A DNA stretch of 41,578 bases from JAAUTS01 sp038250235 (GCA_038250235.1 JBBSCO010000023.1:1-41578), one strand, 5' to 3'. Numbered from the stretch's first letter, positions 1 to 7,905 are shown. Translations and numbers: made by a program. Notes: a model not told the origin generated them from the sequence alone.

Positions 1-212
1 AAAGCATCCCGGCAGGCGCTGCATTTCCTGTATTCGTAAGCCTTAAGCATCCCTTGAGTTTACCGAAAATGCGCGAAGGGTGCAGAGTTTTTTAACAAAG
101 GGATTACAGTGTAAATGGCGATTGTGGCTTAAAAGGCAATGGAACCCAAACCCGTGGAAAACGTACATATTACCCCTAGTTCTTTCTTCTTTGGGGGAGT
201 AGCCTGCTTAAA

Positions 213-839
213 GTGAAGTCTATCGCTACATGGATTCGCGAGTGCGACGAAGCTCCCTTTGAACGGGTCTTCCAACACTATCCGGAAGTCTGCCTTCTCA
301 ATGCCCGCCGCCAAGACGTTCCCTGGAACCAAATAAAGGGCCTCCTTCTTTCCGGCGGTTCCGATATTTCCATGGAGTATTTAAAGCAGCCTGTTCCTAA
401 CCCGGCCCTGATCGAAGATGCCGATCCCGTCCGGGATGCATGGGAATTTGACGTATTGCCCAAAGCTCTGCAACAAAAGCTCCCCATCCTGGCCATCTGC
501 CGCGGACTACAGGTCCTCAATGTCCATCTCGGCGGAACCCTCCATCTCCACATCCCCAATCATGACAGTGCCAAATTCGAAAATATCCAGAGACTACGTT
601 ATTCCCCAGGCGCTGAATATAATTTTGAAAAAGTAAACAGCTCCCATCACCAGGCACTAAACGACATGGGTTACGGTCTGTTACCGGAAGCCTGGGCAGC
701 CGAAGATGGAGTGGTGGAACAGGCGAAACTTTCCCATTATCCCTGGGCTTTGGGAGTTCAATACCACCCGGAACGTGATCCACTCTATCAAGCTCTTTTC
801 GACGCCTTTGTTGATGAGGTGAAAGGCCTACAATTATGA
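213..839 (+). CDS. Class I glutamine amidotransferase-like (peptidase C26) hydrolase
   Basis: The 208-residue protein has the fold motifs of the gamma-glutamyl-gamma-aminobutyrate hydrolase (PuuD-like, peptidase C26) family, which cleaves gamma-glutamyl amide bonds in the cytoplasm. Visible are the LLLSGGSDI oxyanion region (residues 44-52), the nucleophile elbow AICRGLQVLN with Cys96, and the GVQYHPERD block with His185 and Glu187, so the Cys-His-Glu triad is complete. The start is GTG at 213, chosen because GGGGGAG lies about 13 bases upstream at 193-199. The gene overlaps the next gene by four bases (ATGA), so the two are very probably translated together. The substrate cannot be told; a gamma-glutamyl peptide or a gamma-glutamyl polyamine are the obvious candidates. 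The 212 bases before it show no gene I can support. Confidence 0.85.
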   Translation: MKSIATWIRECDEAPFERVFQHYPEVCLLNARRQDVPWNQIKGLLLSGGSDISMEYLKQPVPNPALIEDADPVRDAWEFDVLPKALQQKLPILAICRGLQVLNVHLGGTLHLHIPNHDSAKFENIQRLRYSPGAEYNFEKVNSSHHQALNDMGYGLLPEAWAAEDGVVEQAKLSHYPWALGVQYHPERDPLYQALFDAFVDEVKGLQL

Positions 840-1735
840 ATCATGGCTTTCTCAACATGACCGTACGGATTGGTTGCCATCTCGTGTATGAAACCCCGCG
901 TCCCACGCCGATCCTATTGATGCTGCGCCCCCGCCTGGACGGAAAACAACTCGTTCGGCAGGAACAACTCACCCTCACCCCATGGCTGCCTTCCGATGAA
1001 TACACCGATGCCCATGGAAACACCACCTATCGCTCCATGCTTCAGCCGGGGCAGAACGTAATCCATCATGATGCTCTGGTGGCCGTTTCATCCGAGCCGG
1101 ATAATCACGATCAACAGGCCCATGCCACTCCCGTTAACCAGCTTCCCCCCTGGATTCTTCGCTATATTCTTCCCAGCCGTTACTGCGACTCCGATAAACT
1201 TCTGGGTTTTGCCTGGCAGCAGTTTGGTTCCATCAATAACACTCTTGACCGGATTTACGCCATCTGCAATTGGGTTCACACCCATATTGAATATCGCTAC
1301 GGATGCGCCCGTTCAGATAGTTCCGCCTCCGAAGTGGTCAACCAGCGCTTCGGGGTCTGCCGCGATTTTGCCCACGTCGCCATTGCACTTTGCCGGGCCT
1401 TCAATCTCCCAACCCGCTATGTCGTGGGTCATCTTCCAGACATCGGCCACACCGATCCGGGAGCGCCTATGGATTTTCATGCCTATTTTGAAGTCTATCT
1501 GGGCCAGACCTGGTGCACCTTTGATGCACGTTACAACACACCACGCATCGGTCGTATCAAAGTTGCACAGGGTTTGGATGCGGTCGATGCCGCCTCCGCC
1601 ACCATTTATGGCGAAGCGGTTCTGACCTGGTTCGAAGTCTGGGCCTATCAAGTGAACGCTTCCGAGGTTTCAATCGGCCAACCCATCGATCTTTCCAAAC
1701 GCCTGGATGGAACCCCTTTGATCCGTTTCCAATAA
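836..1735 (+). CDS. Transglutaminase-like cysteine hydrolase
   Basis: The 299-residue protein has an N-terminal beta-rich part typical of the 'transglutaminase N-terminal' domain (about 1-115) and a transglutaminase-like core. The core shows RFGVCRDFAH with Cys175, DFHAYFEVYL with His215 and CTFDARYN with Asp230, so the papain-like Cys-His-Asp triad is intact. No signal peptide is seen, so it is probably cytoplasmic. Bacterial proteins of this type are usually peptidases or amidases rather than cross-linking enzymes. Its ATG overlaps the stop of the upstream gamma-glutamyl hydrolase gene, pairing two enzymes that both act through a thiol on glutamyl-type amide bonds. The shared pathway is inference. 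About 170 bases without a recognisable feature separate it from the convergent dodecin gene. Confidence 0.85.
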   Translation: MNHGFLNMTVRIGCHLVYETPRPTPILLMLRPRLDGKQLVRQEQLTLTPWLPSDEYTDAHGNTTYRSMLQPGQNVIHHDALVAVSSEPDNHDQQAHATPVNQLPPWILRYILPSRYCDSDKLLGFAWQQFGSINNTLDRIYAICNWVHTHIEYRYGCARSDSSASEVVNQRFGVCRDFAHVAIALCRAFNLPTRYVVGHLPDIGHTDPGAPMDFHAYFEVYLGQTWCTFDARYNTPRIGRIKVAQGLDAVDAASATIYGEAVLTWFEVWAYQVNASEVSIGQPIDLSKRLDGTPLIRFQ

Positions 1736-1905
1736 AAGAAAGGCTTCTGCTTCCTTACTTTCTGGATTTGGAAGGTTCTCTCCCCCACGCTTGCTGTGCA
1801 ATTTATAGTTAGTCAAGACCTTCTTCCGAATCTCTCCAAGTCAGCGGGATAGAAGAATGATAAGTTCCTACTTGCTGAAGGAATCAGAATCCGTTTCCAC
1901 CTTGG

Positions 1906-2121
1906 TCAGGCCACGTTCTCCATATCGAAGCCGACTTTGATTGTCACCTGCCAGTGCAGGATCTTGCCCTTGCTGATGCTGCCACGCGTTTCCACCACGT
2001 TGAACCAGCTCAGATGCCTGATGGTTTTTCTGGCCTGCCTTATGGCCTTCGTCACTGCATCCTCAACCGAAATGGTTGAGGTGCCTGTGAGTTCGACCTG
2101 TTTATAGACATGATCCTTCAT
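1906..2121 (-). CDS. Dodecin family flavin-binding protein
   Basis: Dodecins are about 70-residue proteins that form hollow dodecamers and store or buffer flavin in the cytoplasm. I choose the ATG at 2121, giving 71 residues beginning MKDHVYKQVELTG, because this matches the family length and start, and GGAG lies about 12 bases upstream. A longer reading from 2154 would add 11 residues. The core DAVTKAIRQARKTIRHLSWF, the block VVETRGSI and the strand HWQVTIKVGF are typical. Trp39 and Gln58 correspond to the residues that sandwich the isoalloxazine ring. It lies 43 bases downstream of the csbD-like gene on the same strand, so both probably share a transcript in a stress-protein neighbourhood. 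Confidence 0.93.
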   Translation of the reverse strand: MKDHVYKQVELTGTSTISVEDAVTKAIRQARKTIRHLSWFNVVETRGSISKGKILHWQVTIKVGFDMENVA

Positions 2122-2164
2122 CTCTCTTTTCGACTCCAGTGTAGCTACGCTCATAGAGTTTACT

Positions 2165-2371
2165 TTATTTACAGCAACAGGATGAAGTGGCTTCTTTCAC
2201 GGCTTTTTCGACCGCTTCGCGGGTTTCCCCGGTGCGCTTCTGGATTCGACCGACTAATTCATCGTTTTTACCCTCAACGTATTGAAGGTCATCGTCCGTC
2301 AGTTTGGCCCATTTCTGCTTGAGCTTGCCCTTGACTACATTCCATTCGCCTTTGATTTCCAGTGTATTCAT
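2165..2371 (-). CDS. CsbD-like general stress protein with Cys-rich tail
   Basis: The 68-residue protein matches the CsbD/YjbJ family: it opens with MNTLEIKGEWNVVKGKLKQK, followed by the KLTDDDLQYVEGKNDELVGRIQKRTG block. CsbD proteins are small, charged, helical proteins induced by general stress in many bacteria; the biochemical role is unknown. The unusual part is the extreme C-terminus, SSCCCK, with three adjacent cysteines, which ordinary CsbD proteins lack as far as I recall. It could bind metal or form disulfides; this is inference. An AG-rich stretch (AAAGAAAG) about 5-12 bases upstream of the ATG can serve as ribosome-binding site. The upstream gap 2372-2550 has a short hairpin at about 2398-2411 but no clear promoter. 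Confidence 0.9.
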   Translation of the reverse strand: MNTLEIKGEWNVVKGKLKQKWAKLTDDDLQYVEGKNDELVGRIQKRTGETREAVEKAVKEATSSCCCK

Positions 2372-2550
2372 TTTTATACTTTCTTTGGTTTATTTACGTC
2401 TTGATGACGAAAAGTGTTTAGTAGGCCGCAAACGAAGAGCCACAAAACCGTCAACGGTGCTGCGCCCTTGGAACCGTAGTCATTGTATATGTGGTAACTC
2501 ACACGTAAACTTTAGCCTGGCTCCTACCCTGGAGGCTATGGGGTCTAACC

Positions 2551-3276
2551 CTATTTTTTCTTGTTCTTCGCCGACTCCTCTTTTTTCTTATCTCCATATT
2601 TTTTTGTGGAAGGCCAGATCAAACGCCACGGCTCCCGCTTCACGGTGTCCGTGAATTCCTCCGCATTGCTTATCACCCTGGTCATTTTGGAATCATTCAA
2701 TGTCTGCATAAACTCTTTCGTGTTCTGAATGGTGATCGCCAGATCCGCATCCGAAGCGCTTAAATTTTTGATGTTCTCCAATGCCTTGGCAACGTCCGAA
2801 CCCGGGCCGGTCAGACGTTCCAAATGATCCGAAACCGATTCTGTGAGATCCGGAACTCGTTTTCCAGTGAACTCAGATTTGTCATCGGCCAGGCCGGACT
2901 CCGCATCTCCTTGGACAAAGTCGATCACCTGTTGCCCCATGAGGCCTTGCTGGGCCAGACGCACAGTCACGGTTCGGTAAATCGCAGCTTCCCTCGCCAC
3001 CTGCACATCGATCGATACCTCATAATCCGGATGGCCTTCCGGACGCTCCTTCAAGGGAACCGGCGATTGCAGGGACTTCACCTTGCCAATCTCACGTCCC
3101 GCCAAAAAGACCGGAGCTCCCGGACGGATGCCCTGGGCATTGTCGTAGTAGATCCGGTGTGTGTGCAGGGGCTTGATCAGGCCTGGCATGCCGACAACAA
3201 CTAAAACCACAAGTAATATGCTGAAGGTCAGTAATACCAGAACACCGGTCGTCACTTCATTTTTATGTATTTGCAT
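2551..3276 (-). CDS. mlaD: MlaD-family (MCE) lipid-binding protein
   Basis: The 241-residue protein has one N-terminal membrane segment (about 10-30, GVLVLLTFSILLVVLVVVG) and then an MCE/MlaD domain (about 38-120) with the motif NAQGIRPGAPVFLAGREIGKV. MlaD-type proteins are periplasmic, anchored in the inner membrane, form hexameric rings and bind phospholipid for the MlaFEDB-type transporter that moves lipids between inner and outer membrane. The C-terminal part is helical and ends in a very lysine-rich tail (KKYGDKKKEESAKNKKK). It is the third gene of mlaE-mlaF-mlaD, 71 bases behind mlaF. No mlaB or mlaC is present here, which is common outside Proteobacteria. Confidence 0.92.
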   Translation of the reverse strand: MQIHKNEVTTGVLVLLTFSILLVVLVVVGMPGLIKPLHTHRIYYDNAQGIRPGAPVFLAGREIGKVKSLQSPVPLKERPEGHPDYEVSIDVQVAREAAIYRTVTVRLAQQGLMGQQVIDFVQGDAESGLADDKSEFTGKRVPDLTESVSDHLERLTGPGSDVAKALENIKNLSASDADLAITIQNTKEFMQTLNDSKMTRVISNAEEFTDTVKREPWRLIWPSTKKYGDKKKEESAKNKKK

Positions 3277-3347
3277 GAACGTCTTCCTAACAGCTAATGC
3301 ACAAAGTCATCCTGTGCAGAACCGGTTTTTTTGGGTTGTTTTGGTAT

Positions 3348-4118
3348 TCAAGTAAGCTCATTTTTTCTTTTTTTGGAATAATCGGACAAAAAGTCGCGCA
3401 CGATCGGATTTTCGGAGCTGCGGAAATCATCAGGACTTCCTTCCAAAATAATTTTTCCTTCGTGAAGAAAGGCCATCCTTGTCGCCACTGCAAAGGCACT
3501 ACCCATTTCATGGGTCACAACAACCGAAGTAATCTTCTGCCTGTCCCGCAATCCAATGATCAAATCATCAATCAGCCTGCTGTTGATCGGGTCCAGTCCT
3601 GCTGTGGGCTCATCAAACAGAACCAACTTTGGCTCCAGAGCCAGTGCTCTCGCCAGACCGACACGTTTTTGCATGCCCCCACTGAGTTCCGATGGCAGTT
3701 TATCAATGACATCCTTCAGACCCACCAATTCCAGTTTTTGATTCACTATGTCGTCGATCTCTTCTGCGGTTTTGTGCGAAAGCTCGGACAAGGGCAGTGC
3801 AATATTCTCTTTTACACTCATCGAGCTCACCAGGGCCGCGTCTTGATAGACCATTCCGATATGGGTCCGGACCTCATTCAGCTCACGTCGCGTCAGTTGG
3901 GTCACTTCTTTGTCCCCGAAACAGACGGAGCCGCCGTCTGCCTTTAAAAGACCCAATAAAATTCCCAGCAGCGTGCTCTTGCCGCAGCCACTCAGTCCCA
4001 TGATGACCAGCACCTCCCCCGCACTGACCGAAAAGTCCACGCCCTTTAACACAACTTTGTCGTCAAATTGAAATTTAACCCCCTGCATTCTAACCAATAC
4101 GTTCCCTTGTGCACTCAT
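3348..4118 (-). CDS. mlaF: Mla-type ABC transporter ATP-binding protein
   Basis: The 256-residue protein is a complete ABC ATPase of the MlaF/Ttg2A type: Walker A GLSGCGKST (residues 41-49), Q-loop at MVYQDAAL, signature LSGGMQKRVGLARAL, Walker B KLVLFDEPTAGLDP and the switch histidine in VVVTHEMG. It powers phospholipid transfer with the MlaE permease at the inner membrane. Its ATG overlaps the stop of mlaE by four bases (4115-4118), showing tight coupling. The product ends in a lysine-rich tail. Confidence 0.95.
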   Translation of the reverse strand: MSAQGNVLVRMQGVKFQFDDKVVLKGVDFSVSAGEVLVIMGLSGCGKSTLLGILLGLLKADGGSVCFGDKEVTQLTRRELNEVRTHIGMVYQDAALVSSMSVKENIALPLSELSHKTAEEIDDIVNQKLELVGLKDVIDKLPSELSGGMQKRVGLARALALEPKLVLFDEPTAGLDPINSRLIDDLIIGLRDRQKITSVVVTHEMGSAFAVATRMAFLHEGKIILEGSPDDFRSSENPIVRDFLSDYSKKRKNELT

Positions 4119-4942
4119 GGGAAAAAAGTAACGATAAAGATATTGCAGAGGGAATCACAGGCAATGACCGAACTGATAGAAAGAACCACACTGGAAGTGG
4201 TTGCAGCACCCACTCCCATCGCCCCGCCTTTGACGGACAATCCTTTATAGCAGGAAATGACACCGATAATGGCCCCGAACAAAAAACTTTTCACAATGCC
4301 CGCCATGGCATCCTTGACCAGGAAGTTGGTCATGACCTGATCAAAGAAATAGCTGTAACTTAACTGCAACATGAGGTTGGAAATAAAAGCCGCACCCAGG
4401 ATGCCGGAAATCACAGCAATAACCGTCAGACAGGGAGTAAGAAAAAAAATGGCCAGAAATCGCGGCGTCACCAGATAGCGCCGGGCTCCAATCCCCATTC
4501 CTTCAATCGCATCCACCTCTCCCCCAGCCGTCATGGCACCCAACTCAGCCGTGTAAGCCGCACCGATACGCGACGCCAAAACAATTCCCGTGAAAAGCGA
4601 ACCCATTTCGCGCGTGAACGAAACCGAAACCACTGCTGGCACCAGCGTAACCATGCCGAAACCTTTGAGTTGATAACCAGTCAGCAGTGCCATGGTCAGC
4701 CCGACAAAAACGGACAGCAGAACCAGCATTGGCACTGATCCAACCCCTACCCGGTTTGCCTGGTAGAAAAAATGTTCCAAACGGAAAGGCGGCAGACGCA
4801 AGGTCAACCTGTCCACGATTTCGGAAACCGTGTCCCTCCCCATCCACACCATGCTGCTTAGTTCCCGCAACACCGTGCTGCTATAAAATCCGAGTTTCGC
4901 AATCAACCGGCTCCTTTTCTTTGAATCTTTCCTTTCATCCAT
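4115..4942 (-). CDS. mlaE: MlaE-family ABC transporter permease
   Basis: The 275-residue protein is an integral membrane permease of the MlaE/Ttg2B family. Residues 1-60 are an amphipathic cytosolic stretch, followed by about five or six hydrophobic segments. Family hallmarks are visible: FTREMGSLFTGIVLASRIGAAYTAE in two adjoining blocks, the GAMTAGGEVDAIEGMG cytosolic loop, the RRYLVTPRFLAIFF block and the terminal SCYKGLSVKGGAMGVGAATTSSVV region. It heads the mla operon. A strong hairpin just upstream (4960-4992) separates it from the outer-membrane protein gene, so the operon promoter should lie in the short space between 4942 and 5030 or transcription may read through. Confidence 0.94.
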   Translation of the reverse strand: MDERKDSKKRSRLIAKLGFYSSTVLRELSSMVWMGRDTVSEIVDRLTLRLPPFRLEHFFYQANRVGVGSVPMLVLLSVFVGLTMALLTGYQLKGFGMVTLVPAVVSVSFTREMGSLFTGIVLASRIGAAYTAELGAMTAGGEVDAIEGMGIGARRYLVTPRFLAIFFLTPCLTVIAVISGILGAAFISNLMLQLSYSYFFDQVMTNFLVKDAMAGIVKSFLFGAIIGVISCYKGLSVKGGAMGVGAATTSSVVLSISSVIACDSLCNIFIVTFFP

Positions 4943-4959
4943 TCAGCGTGACGAAAAAA

Positions 4960-4992
4960 GGGAACGGGTTGAACCAATTCAACACCGTTCCC
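4960..4992 (-). terminator. Hairpin terminator behind the outer-membrane protein gene
   Basis: An inverted repeat with 14-base left arm GGGAACGGGTTGAA (4960-4973), loop CCAA, and right arm TTCAACACCGTTCCC (4978-4992) pairs completely except for one bulged base. Read on the minus strand it is followed by a CTTTTTTC tract, so it fits an intrinsic terminator for the gene ending at 5030. The plus strand also shows TTTTATTTT after the stem, so it could act in both directions. Confidence 0.85.
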
Positions 4993-5029
4993 TTTTATTT
5001 TGGGCCCTGAGCCCAATTCTATTTTTGGA

Positions 5030-5638
5030 TCAGAAAGAAAAACGCACACCCAACCGGGTGATGACATAGTCATTAGAAACATCGGTCATGACATAGCGAC
5101 TGTCGGTGAAAACACCCCAGTTTTTATACAAACGATATTCCATCCCAAGGCCGCCACTGGCGTTCACCTGGTCTTTTGTATTGTCGGCATCAAAGTTTCC
5201 GCCGATCCCGGCAATGAGGTAAGGGGCCAGTCTCCATCTTTCAATGGGATAACGGAGCATCAGATTTCCACCCACGCTACTGATGAGCCCGTCACCTTTC
5301 CAGCCATAACCTTCCAGACCCAGGCCAACAAAGCGGTTGAAGAAATAGTTCACCCCGACACCCGCGCCAAACCCGTCATCATAGGTTCCTTTTTGTTCTT
5401 CAAAAGCATACATTCCAAAAAGATCCACCGACCATTCCTTTTCATTGAAAAGCAATAAATCAGCCGGTTCGTCCAGGATTATTTTATCGCTCCTGTCATC
5501 CACGATTACCTTTTCAGGCTGTGACGGGGGACGTTCCATTATGTCACCAGAGGCAACTGTTGCCAAACTCATGAGAGCCGCGACTCCGATACTTAAACGT
5601 ATAACTAACAACCACGATTTTTTTATTTTTATGTTCAT
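5030..5638 (-). CDS. Outer-membrane beta-barrel protein (OmpA/OmpX-like barrel)
   Basis: The 202-residue protein has a signal peptide (about 1-31, KKSWLLVIRLSIGVAALMSL core, cleavage near VASG-D). A linker with repeated acidic/aliphatic pairs follows, then alternating amphipathic strands with many Gly and aromatic residues (GAGVGVNYFFNRFVGLGLEG, GGNLMLRYPIERWRLAPYLI, GLGMEYRLYKNWGVFTDSRY). It ends in ITRLGVRFSF, a terminal Phe typical of BAM-inserted barrels. About eight strands are likely. No OmpA C-terminal peptidoglycan domain is present. It is a single-gene unit with its own terminator, lying just upstream of the Mla lipid-transport operon; both concern the outer membrane. Substrate or role unknown. 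Confidence 0.85.
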   Translation of the reverse strand: MNIKIKKSWLLVIRLSIGVAALMSLATVASGDIMERPPSQPEKVIVDDRSDKIILDEPADLLLFNEKEWSVDLFGMYAFEEQKGTYDDGFGAGVGVNYFFNRFVGLGLEGYGWKGDGLISSVGGNLMLRYPIERWRLAPYLIAGIGGNFDADNTKDQVNASGGLGMEYRLYKNWGVFTDSRYVMTDVSNDYVITRLGVRFSF

Positions 5639-6288
5639 AAACTTAAGCCAGATTACCAGCCGGGAGAATCAGGCCTATGGGGTGTACTACTGCTTTATGG
5701 AGCTACGCGTGGTAAAGTTTTATCTCCTATCTTGAGGAACGCAGGCTTGCGGCCTGCTCCTTCCGGCATCTTGCCGAAAGTCTTTCCAGCGGTTGTCCCA
5801 CCGAGTTGCCCGAATCCCAATGAATGCTTAACCCTGGCAATATAGTTGAAGCGCTTAACACAAAGACGGCTGCCTTTTAGGCCTTTAGCCGAAGGACCAA
5901 GCCGGACGCGGGCATGGCCATACCGGACCGAGCCCTGAGTTTTGGGCTTATGTCCACAAGCCGCAATGACGTCACTTAGTTCGTACGGGTTTTGTTCTCA
6001 GGCAGGGTAGGAGAACAGCCTTCTATCTGAATCATACAAGGCAAACGAGTAACGAAGTTCCCAAAGTAGAAAAGCTACGATCCCGAAGGGCCGCACAGAA
6101 AGGCCGGAACCTTCGTTGTGTTTCCGGTTGGGCGTCACCGTCACACGCTCCCCTGCACAACGCCACGTTCCGGGCCTTTGCCTGTACAAATTTCCCAGGT
6201 CGACTTCTTCGCCCCGGCCTTGCCTGAGCCCACTATACTGAATTTGTTTGCCCAGGCTGTTAAGAAAACCTTGAAAACAAGGCCCGGG
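5639..6288. other. Gene-free stretch with many short hairpins
   Basis: No open frame here looks like a protein. The stretch contains several compact GC-rich hairpins: GCAGGC/GCCTGC at 5741-5757, CGGCA/TGCCG at 5764-5776, CGGCT/AGCCG with an inner GCC/GGC pair at 5867-5891, and AGCCC/GGGCT at 5931-5948. It could hold a long 5' leader of the barrel gene at 5638, a small RNA, or decayed sequence. I checked by eye for the conserved cores of tmRNA, RNase P RNA and tRNA and found none. Confidence 0.4.
6269..6282 (-). terminator. Weak hairpin terminator behind the DUF883 gene
   Basis: CCTTG/CAAGG with an AAAA/TTTT loop; on the minus strand it is followed by TTTTCTTAA. It lies a few bases after the stop of the DUF883-type gene. 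The stem is only five base pairs, so this is tentative. Confidence 0.45.
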
Positions 6289-6594
6289 TTACAGGATTTT
6301 TTCCTGACACCGTTTAGTTAACATGCTACCCAGAATCGCTCCCAGACCGATAGCGATCAGGATTGCATGATAAGGTTTATCATGCACGGCATTGTCAGCA
6401 ATCTTCACGCCGGCCACAGTCTTTTCACGAACCTGGCCATAAACTTCCTTGCTCTTTTGCAACACATCCTCGATTCGTTCACGCGCCATGTGGATGCGAT
6501 CCTCTGTTTCTTTTGAAACAGAAGACCCCCATTCGGCACGATCTCCGGTTGGAAGACTGGTTGCGGACTTTCCTTCACTCATTGGTTTGTTCAT
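6289..6594 (-). CDS. DUF883 (ElaB/YqjD-like) tail-anchored stress protein
   Basis: The 101-residue protein has a charged helical N-terminal part (ETEDRIHMARERIEDVLQKS) and one C-terminal membrane anchor preceded by VHDKPYHAILIAIGLGAILG, the pattern of the DUF883 family (ElaB, YqjD, YgaM). In E. coli these are inner-membrane, C-tail-anchored proteins made in stationary phase that associate with ribosomes; that role here is inference. Its neighbours on the same strand are other small stress proteins. A second in-frame ATG lies at residue 5. Confidence 0.85.
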   Translation of the reverse strand: MNKPMSEGKSATSLPTGDRAEWGSSVSKETEDRIHMARERIEDVLQKSKEVYGQVREKTVAGVKIADNAVHDKPYHAILIAIGLGAILGSMLTKRCQEKIL

Positions 6595-6630
6595 TTGATT
6601 TGGATTCCTTTTTTTACTCCTGACGGCATG

Positions 6631-7191
6631 TCAGGAATGACTGGAAACGGGCTCATGGTGCTTGTGGGCTGTGGGGACAGACTCGTCACCGGTTGTGCAG
6701 ATGTCCTGGGCGCCGGCCTGTTCAAAAATGACCTTGGCCCGCTTGATTTCTTCCCCATTTTCCGTATGAACGGATAAAAGGATATTTCCTTCATTGATTT
6801 TACCTTCATAGCGTTTGGCTTGGATTTCTGGAATACCCAGTCCGATCAATCCCCCGGTAATGCCTCCCACCGTTGCTCCGATGGCTGCACCGCTGATGGC
6901 AGCGAGGATGGGGCCGGCCGCGATGAAGGGTCCGACTCCCGGAATAACCAAGGCTCCAATTCCCACAATCCAACCCAGTGTTCCGCCGATCACAGTGCCC
7001 GTTCCGGCACCGGCCACGATCCCCTCAGGCGCTTTCGTGTGTTTTTCATGGGCAAAGTCGTGCGTTGTTCCCTTATCAGGAAACAAGACGGAAATATCGT
7101 TGTTGGAGAACTTGCTGTTTTTCAGGGCGTCCACAATACGCTCAGCCTGTGCGTGGGTGGTTGCGATACAAAATACTGATTTTTTAGACAT
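6631..7191 (-). CDS. Glycine-zipper general stress protein (YflT/DUF1269-like)
   Basis: The 186-residue protein begins with a ferredoxin-like fold typical of 'general stress protein' families (SVFCIATTHAQAERIVDALKNSKF), followed by a long hydrophobic Gly/Ala-rich stretch (about 56-125, GAGTGTVIGGTLGWIVGIG and GAAIGATVGGITGGLIGLG) resembling glycine zippers. It then returns to a second alpha/beta segment (KINEGNILLSVHTENGEEIKRAKVIF). The C-terminus is His/Ser-rich. Such proteins combine a soluble sensor-like half with a membrane-inserting zipper; molecular function is unknown. It sits 36 bases upstream of the DUF883 gene and may be co-transcribed with it and with the BON lipoprotein gene. Confidence 0.75.
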   Translation of the reverse strand: MSKKSVFCIATTHAQAERIVDALKNSKFSNNDISVLFPDKGTTHDFAHEKHTKAPEGIVAGAGTGTVIGGTLGWIVGIGALVIPGVGPFIAAGPILAAISGAAIGATVGGITGGLIGLGIPEIQAKRYEGKINEGNILLSVHTENGEEIKRAKVIFEQAGAQDICTTGDESVPTAHKHHEPVSSHS

Positions 7192-7250
7192 AAAGTTGAA
7201 TTTCTTTTTTAAATGGAAGAACGGTTGATGATTAACTCAGGGATTCCTGT

Positions 7251-7631
7251 TCAGTTTTTGATAACAAGTTGATTATCCACTTGGCGCGATCCGGCTTCAC
7301 GGACGGCGATCCGATTGATATGATTTCGTTCATCCGAGTTCTTCACCCGGCCCCGCAAAACAATCCGGTCTCTATTGGTGATTACTTTGATGTTCTTCGC
7401 ATTAGTGGAGAGATATTTACCACTGACGATTTGCCTGCGGATTTCCGCTGTCGTGTTGAGATCCGAACGGCTGGTTCCCTGATCGAAAGGAGTGGCCTCG
7501 TATTTCGAGTAACGCTCCTGGCTGTTGTGGGAAACATGACTGCTTTTGTGGTCACGCTTATGGGCACAGGCACCAAGTGCGATGAGTGAAATCCCGGCCA
7601 AGCCGAGAAGGAGTTGTTGTTTGATTTTCAT
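7251..7631 (-). CDS. BON-domain lipoprotein
   Basis: The 126-residue protein has a lipoprotein signal (MKIKQQLLLGLAGISLIALG then AC, lipobox with Cys22), a polar His/Ser/Lys linker, and one BON domain (about 58-126) with TTAEIRRQIVSGKYLSTNAK and the strand-turn VLRGRVKNSDERNHI. BON domains occur in OsmY-type and related envelope stress proteins and are thought to contact phospholipid membranes. Lipidation and periplasmic or outer-membrane location are predicted from the lipobox. It belongs to the minus-strand run of stress genes. Confidence 0.9.
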   Translation of the reverse strand: MKIKQQLLLGLAGISLIALGACAHKRDHKSSHVSHNSQERYSKYEATPFDQGTSRSDLNTTAEIRRQIVSGKYLSTNAKNIKVITNRDRIVLRGRVKNSDERNHINRIAVREAGSRQVDNQLVIKN

Positions 7632-7701
7632 AAGTTTGTCGTTTTTTGTTTTCTTTAAGGTTTATTTATTTCGCTGTTAAAAATAACGCCGCGGGGTTTT
7701 T

Positions 7702-7905
7702 CTACCGGATCTGAGGAACACCCACATTTCCAGAATTGCTGATGATGCCAAAGGCATAGAGCAACCAGATGATGACGCAGATAACGACAACCACATTGAG
7801 GATCTGTTTGATCTTTCCATCCATCGGAATGTAGTTGTTTACCAGCCAGAGAAGGACCCCGATGACGATCAAGGTAATGACGAGTGAGATAAGTGACATC
7901 AGCAA
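7702..7905 (-). CDS. Thivi_2564 family small membrane protein
   Basis: The 67-residue protein has two membrane segments (about 3-23 and 35-57) joined by the very characteristic loop LLWLVNNYIPMDGKIKQIL, which I recognise from the Thivi_2564 family of small membrane proteins. No function is established. Met3 is an alternative start. It is the first gene of the stress-type minus-strand run and lies 70 bases upstream of the BON lipoprotein gene. Confidence 0.85.
   Translation of the reverse strand: MLMSLISLVITLIVIGVLLWLVNNYIPMDGKIKQILNVVVVICVIIWLLYAFGIISNSGNVGVPQIR

Noticed and set aside
5998..6189. Minus-strand 63-codon frame ending in a GLSVRPF...LRYSFALYDSDRR-like peptide
   Set aside because: It loosely recalls the end of a repeated paralogous domain in other phyla, but it has no start signal, no full domain and lies in a hairpin-rich gene-free stretch; not enough to call a gene or pseudogene.
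5639..6288. Possible tmRNA, RNase P RNA or integron attC site
   Set aside because: I looked for the conserved cores and for paired RYYYAAC/GTTRRRY ends; isolated CTTAAC-like strings occur, but no matching partner or conserved core is present.
6118..6321. Plus-strand 67-codon frame
   Set aside because: Pro/Thr-rich low-complexity product, no motif, overlaps the DUF883 gene end and its hairpin; probably chance.
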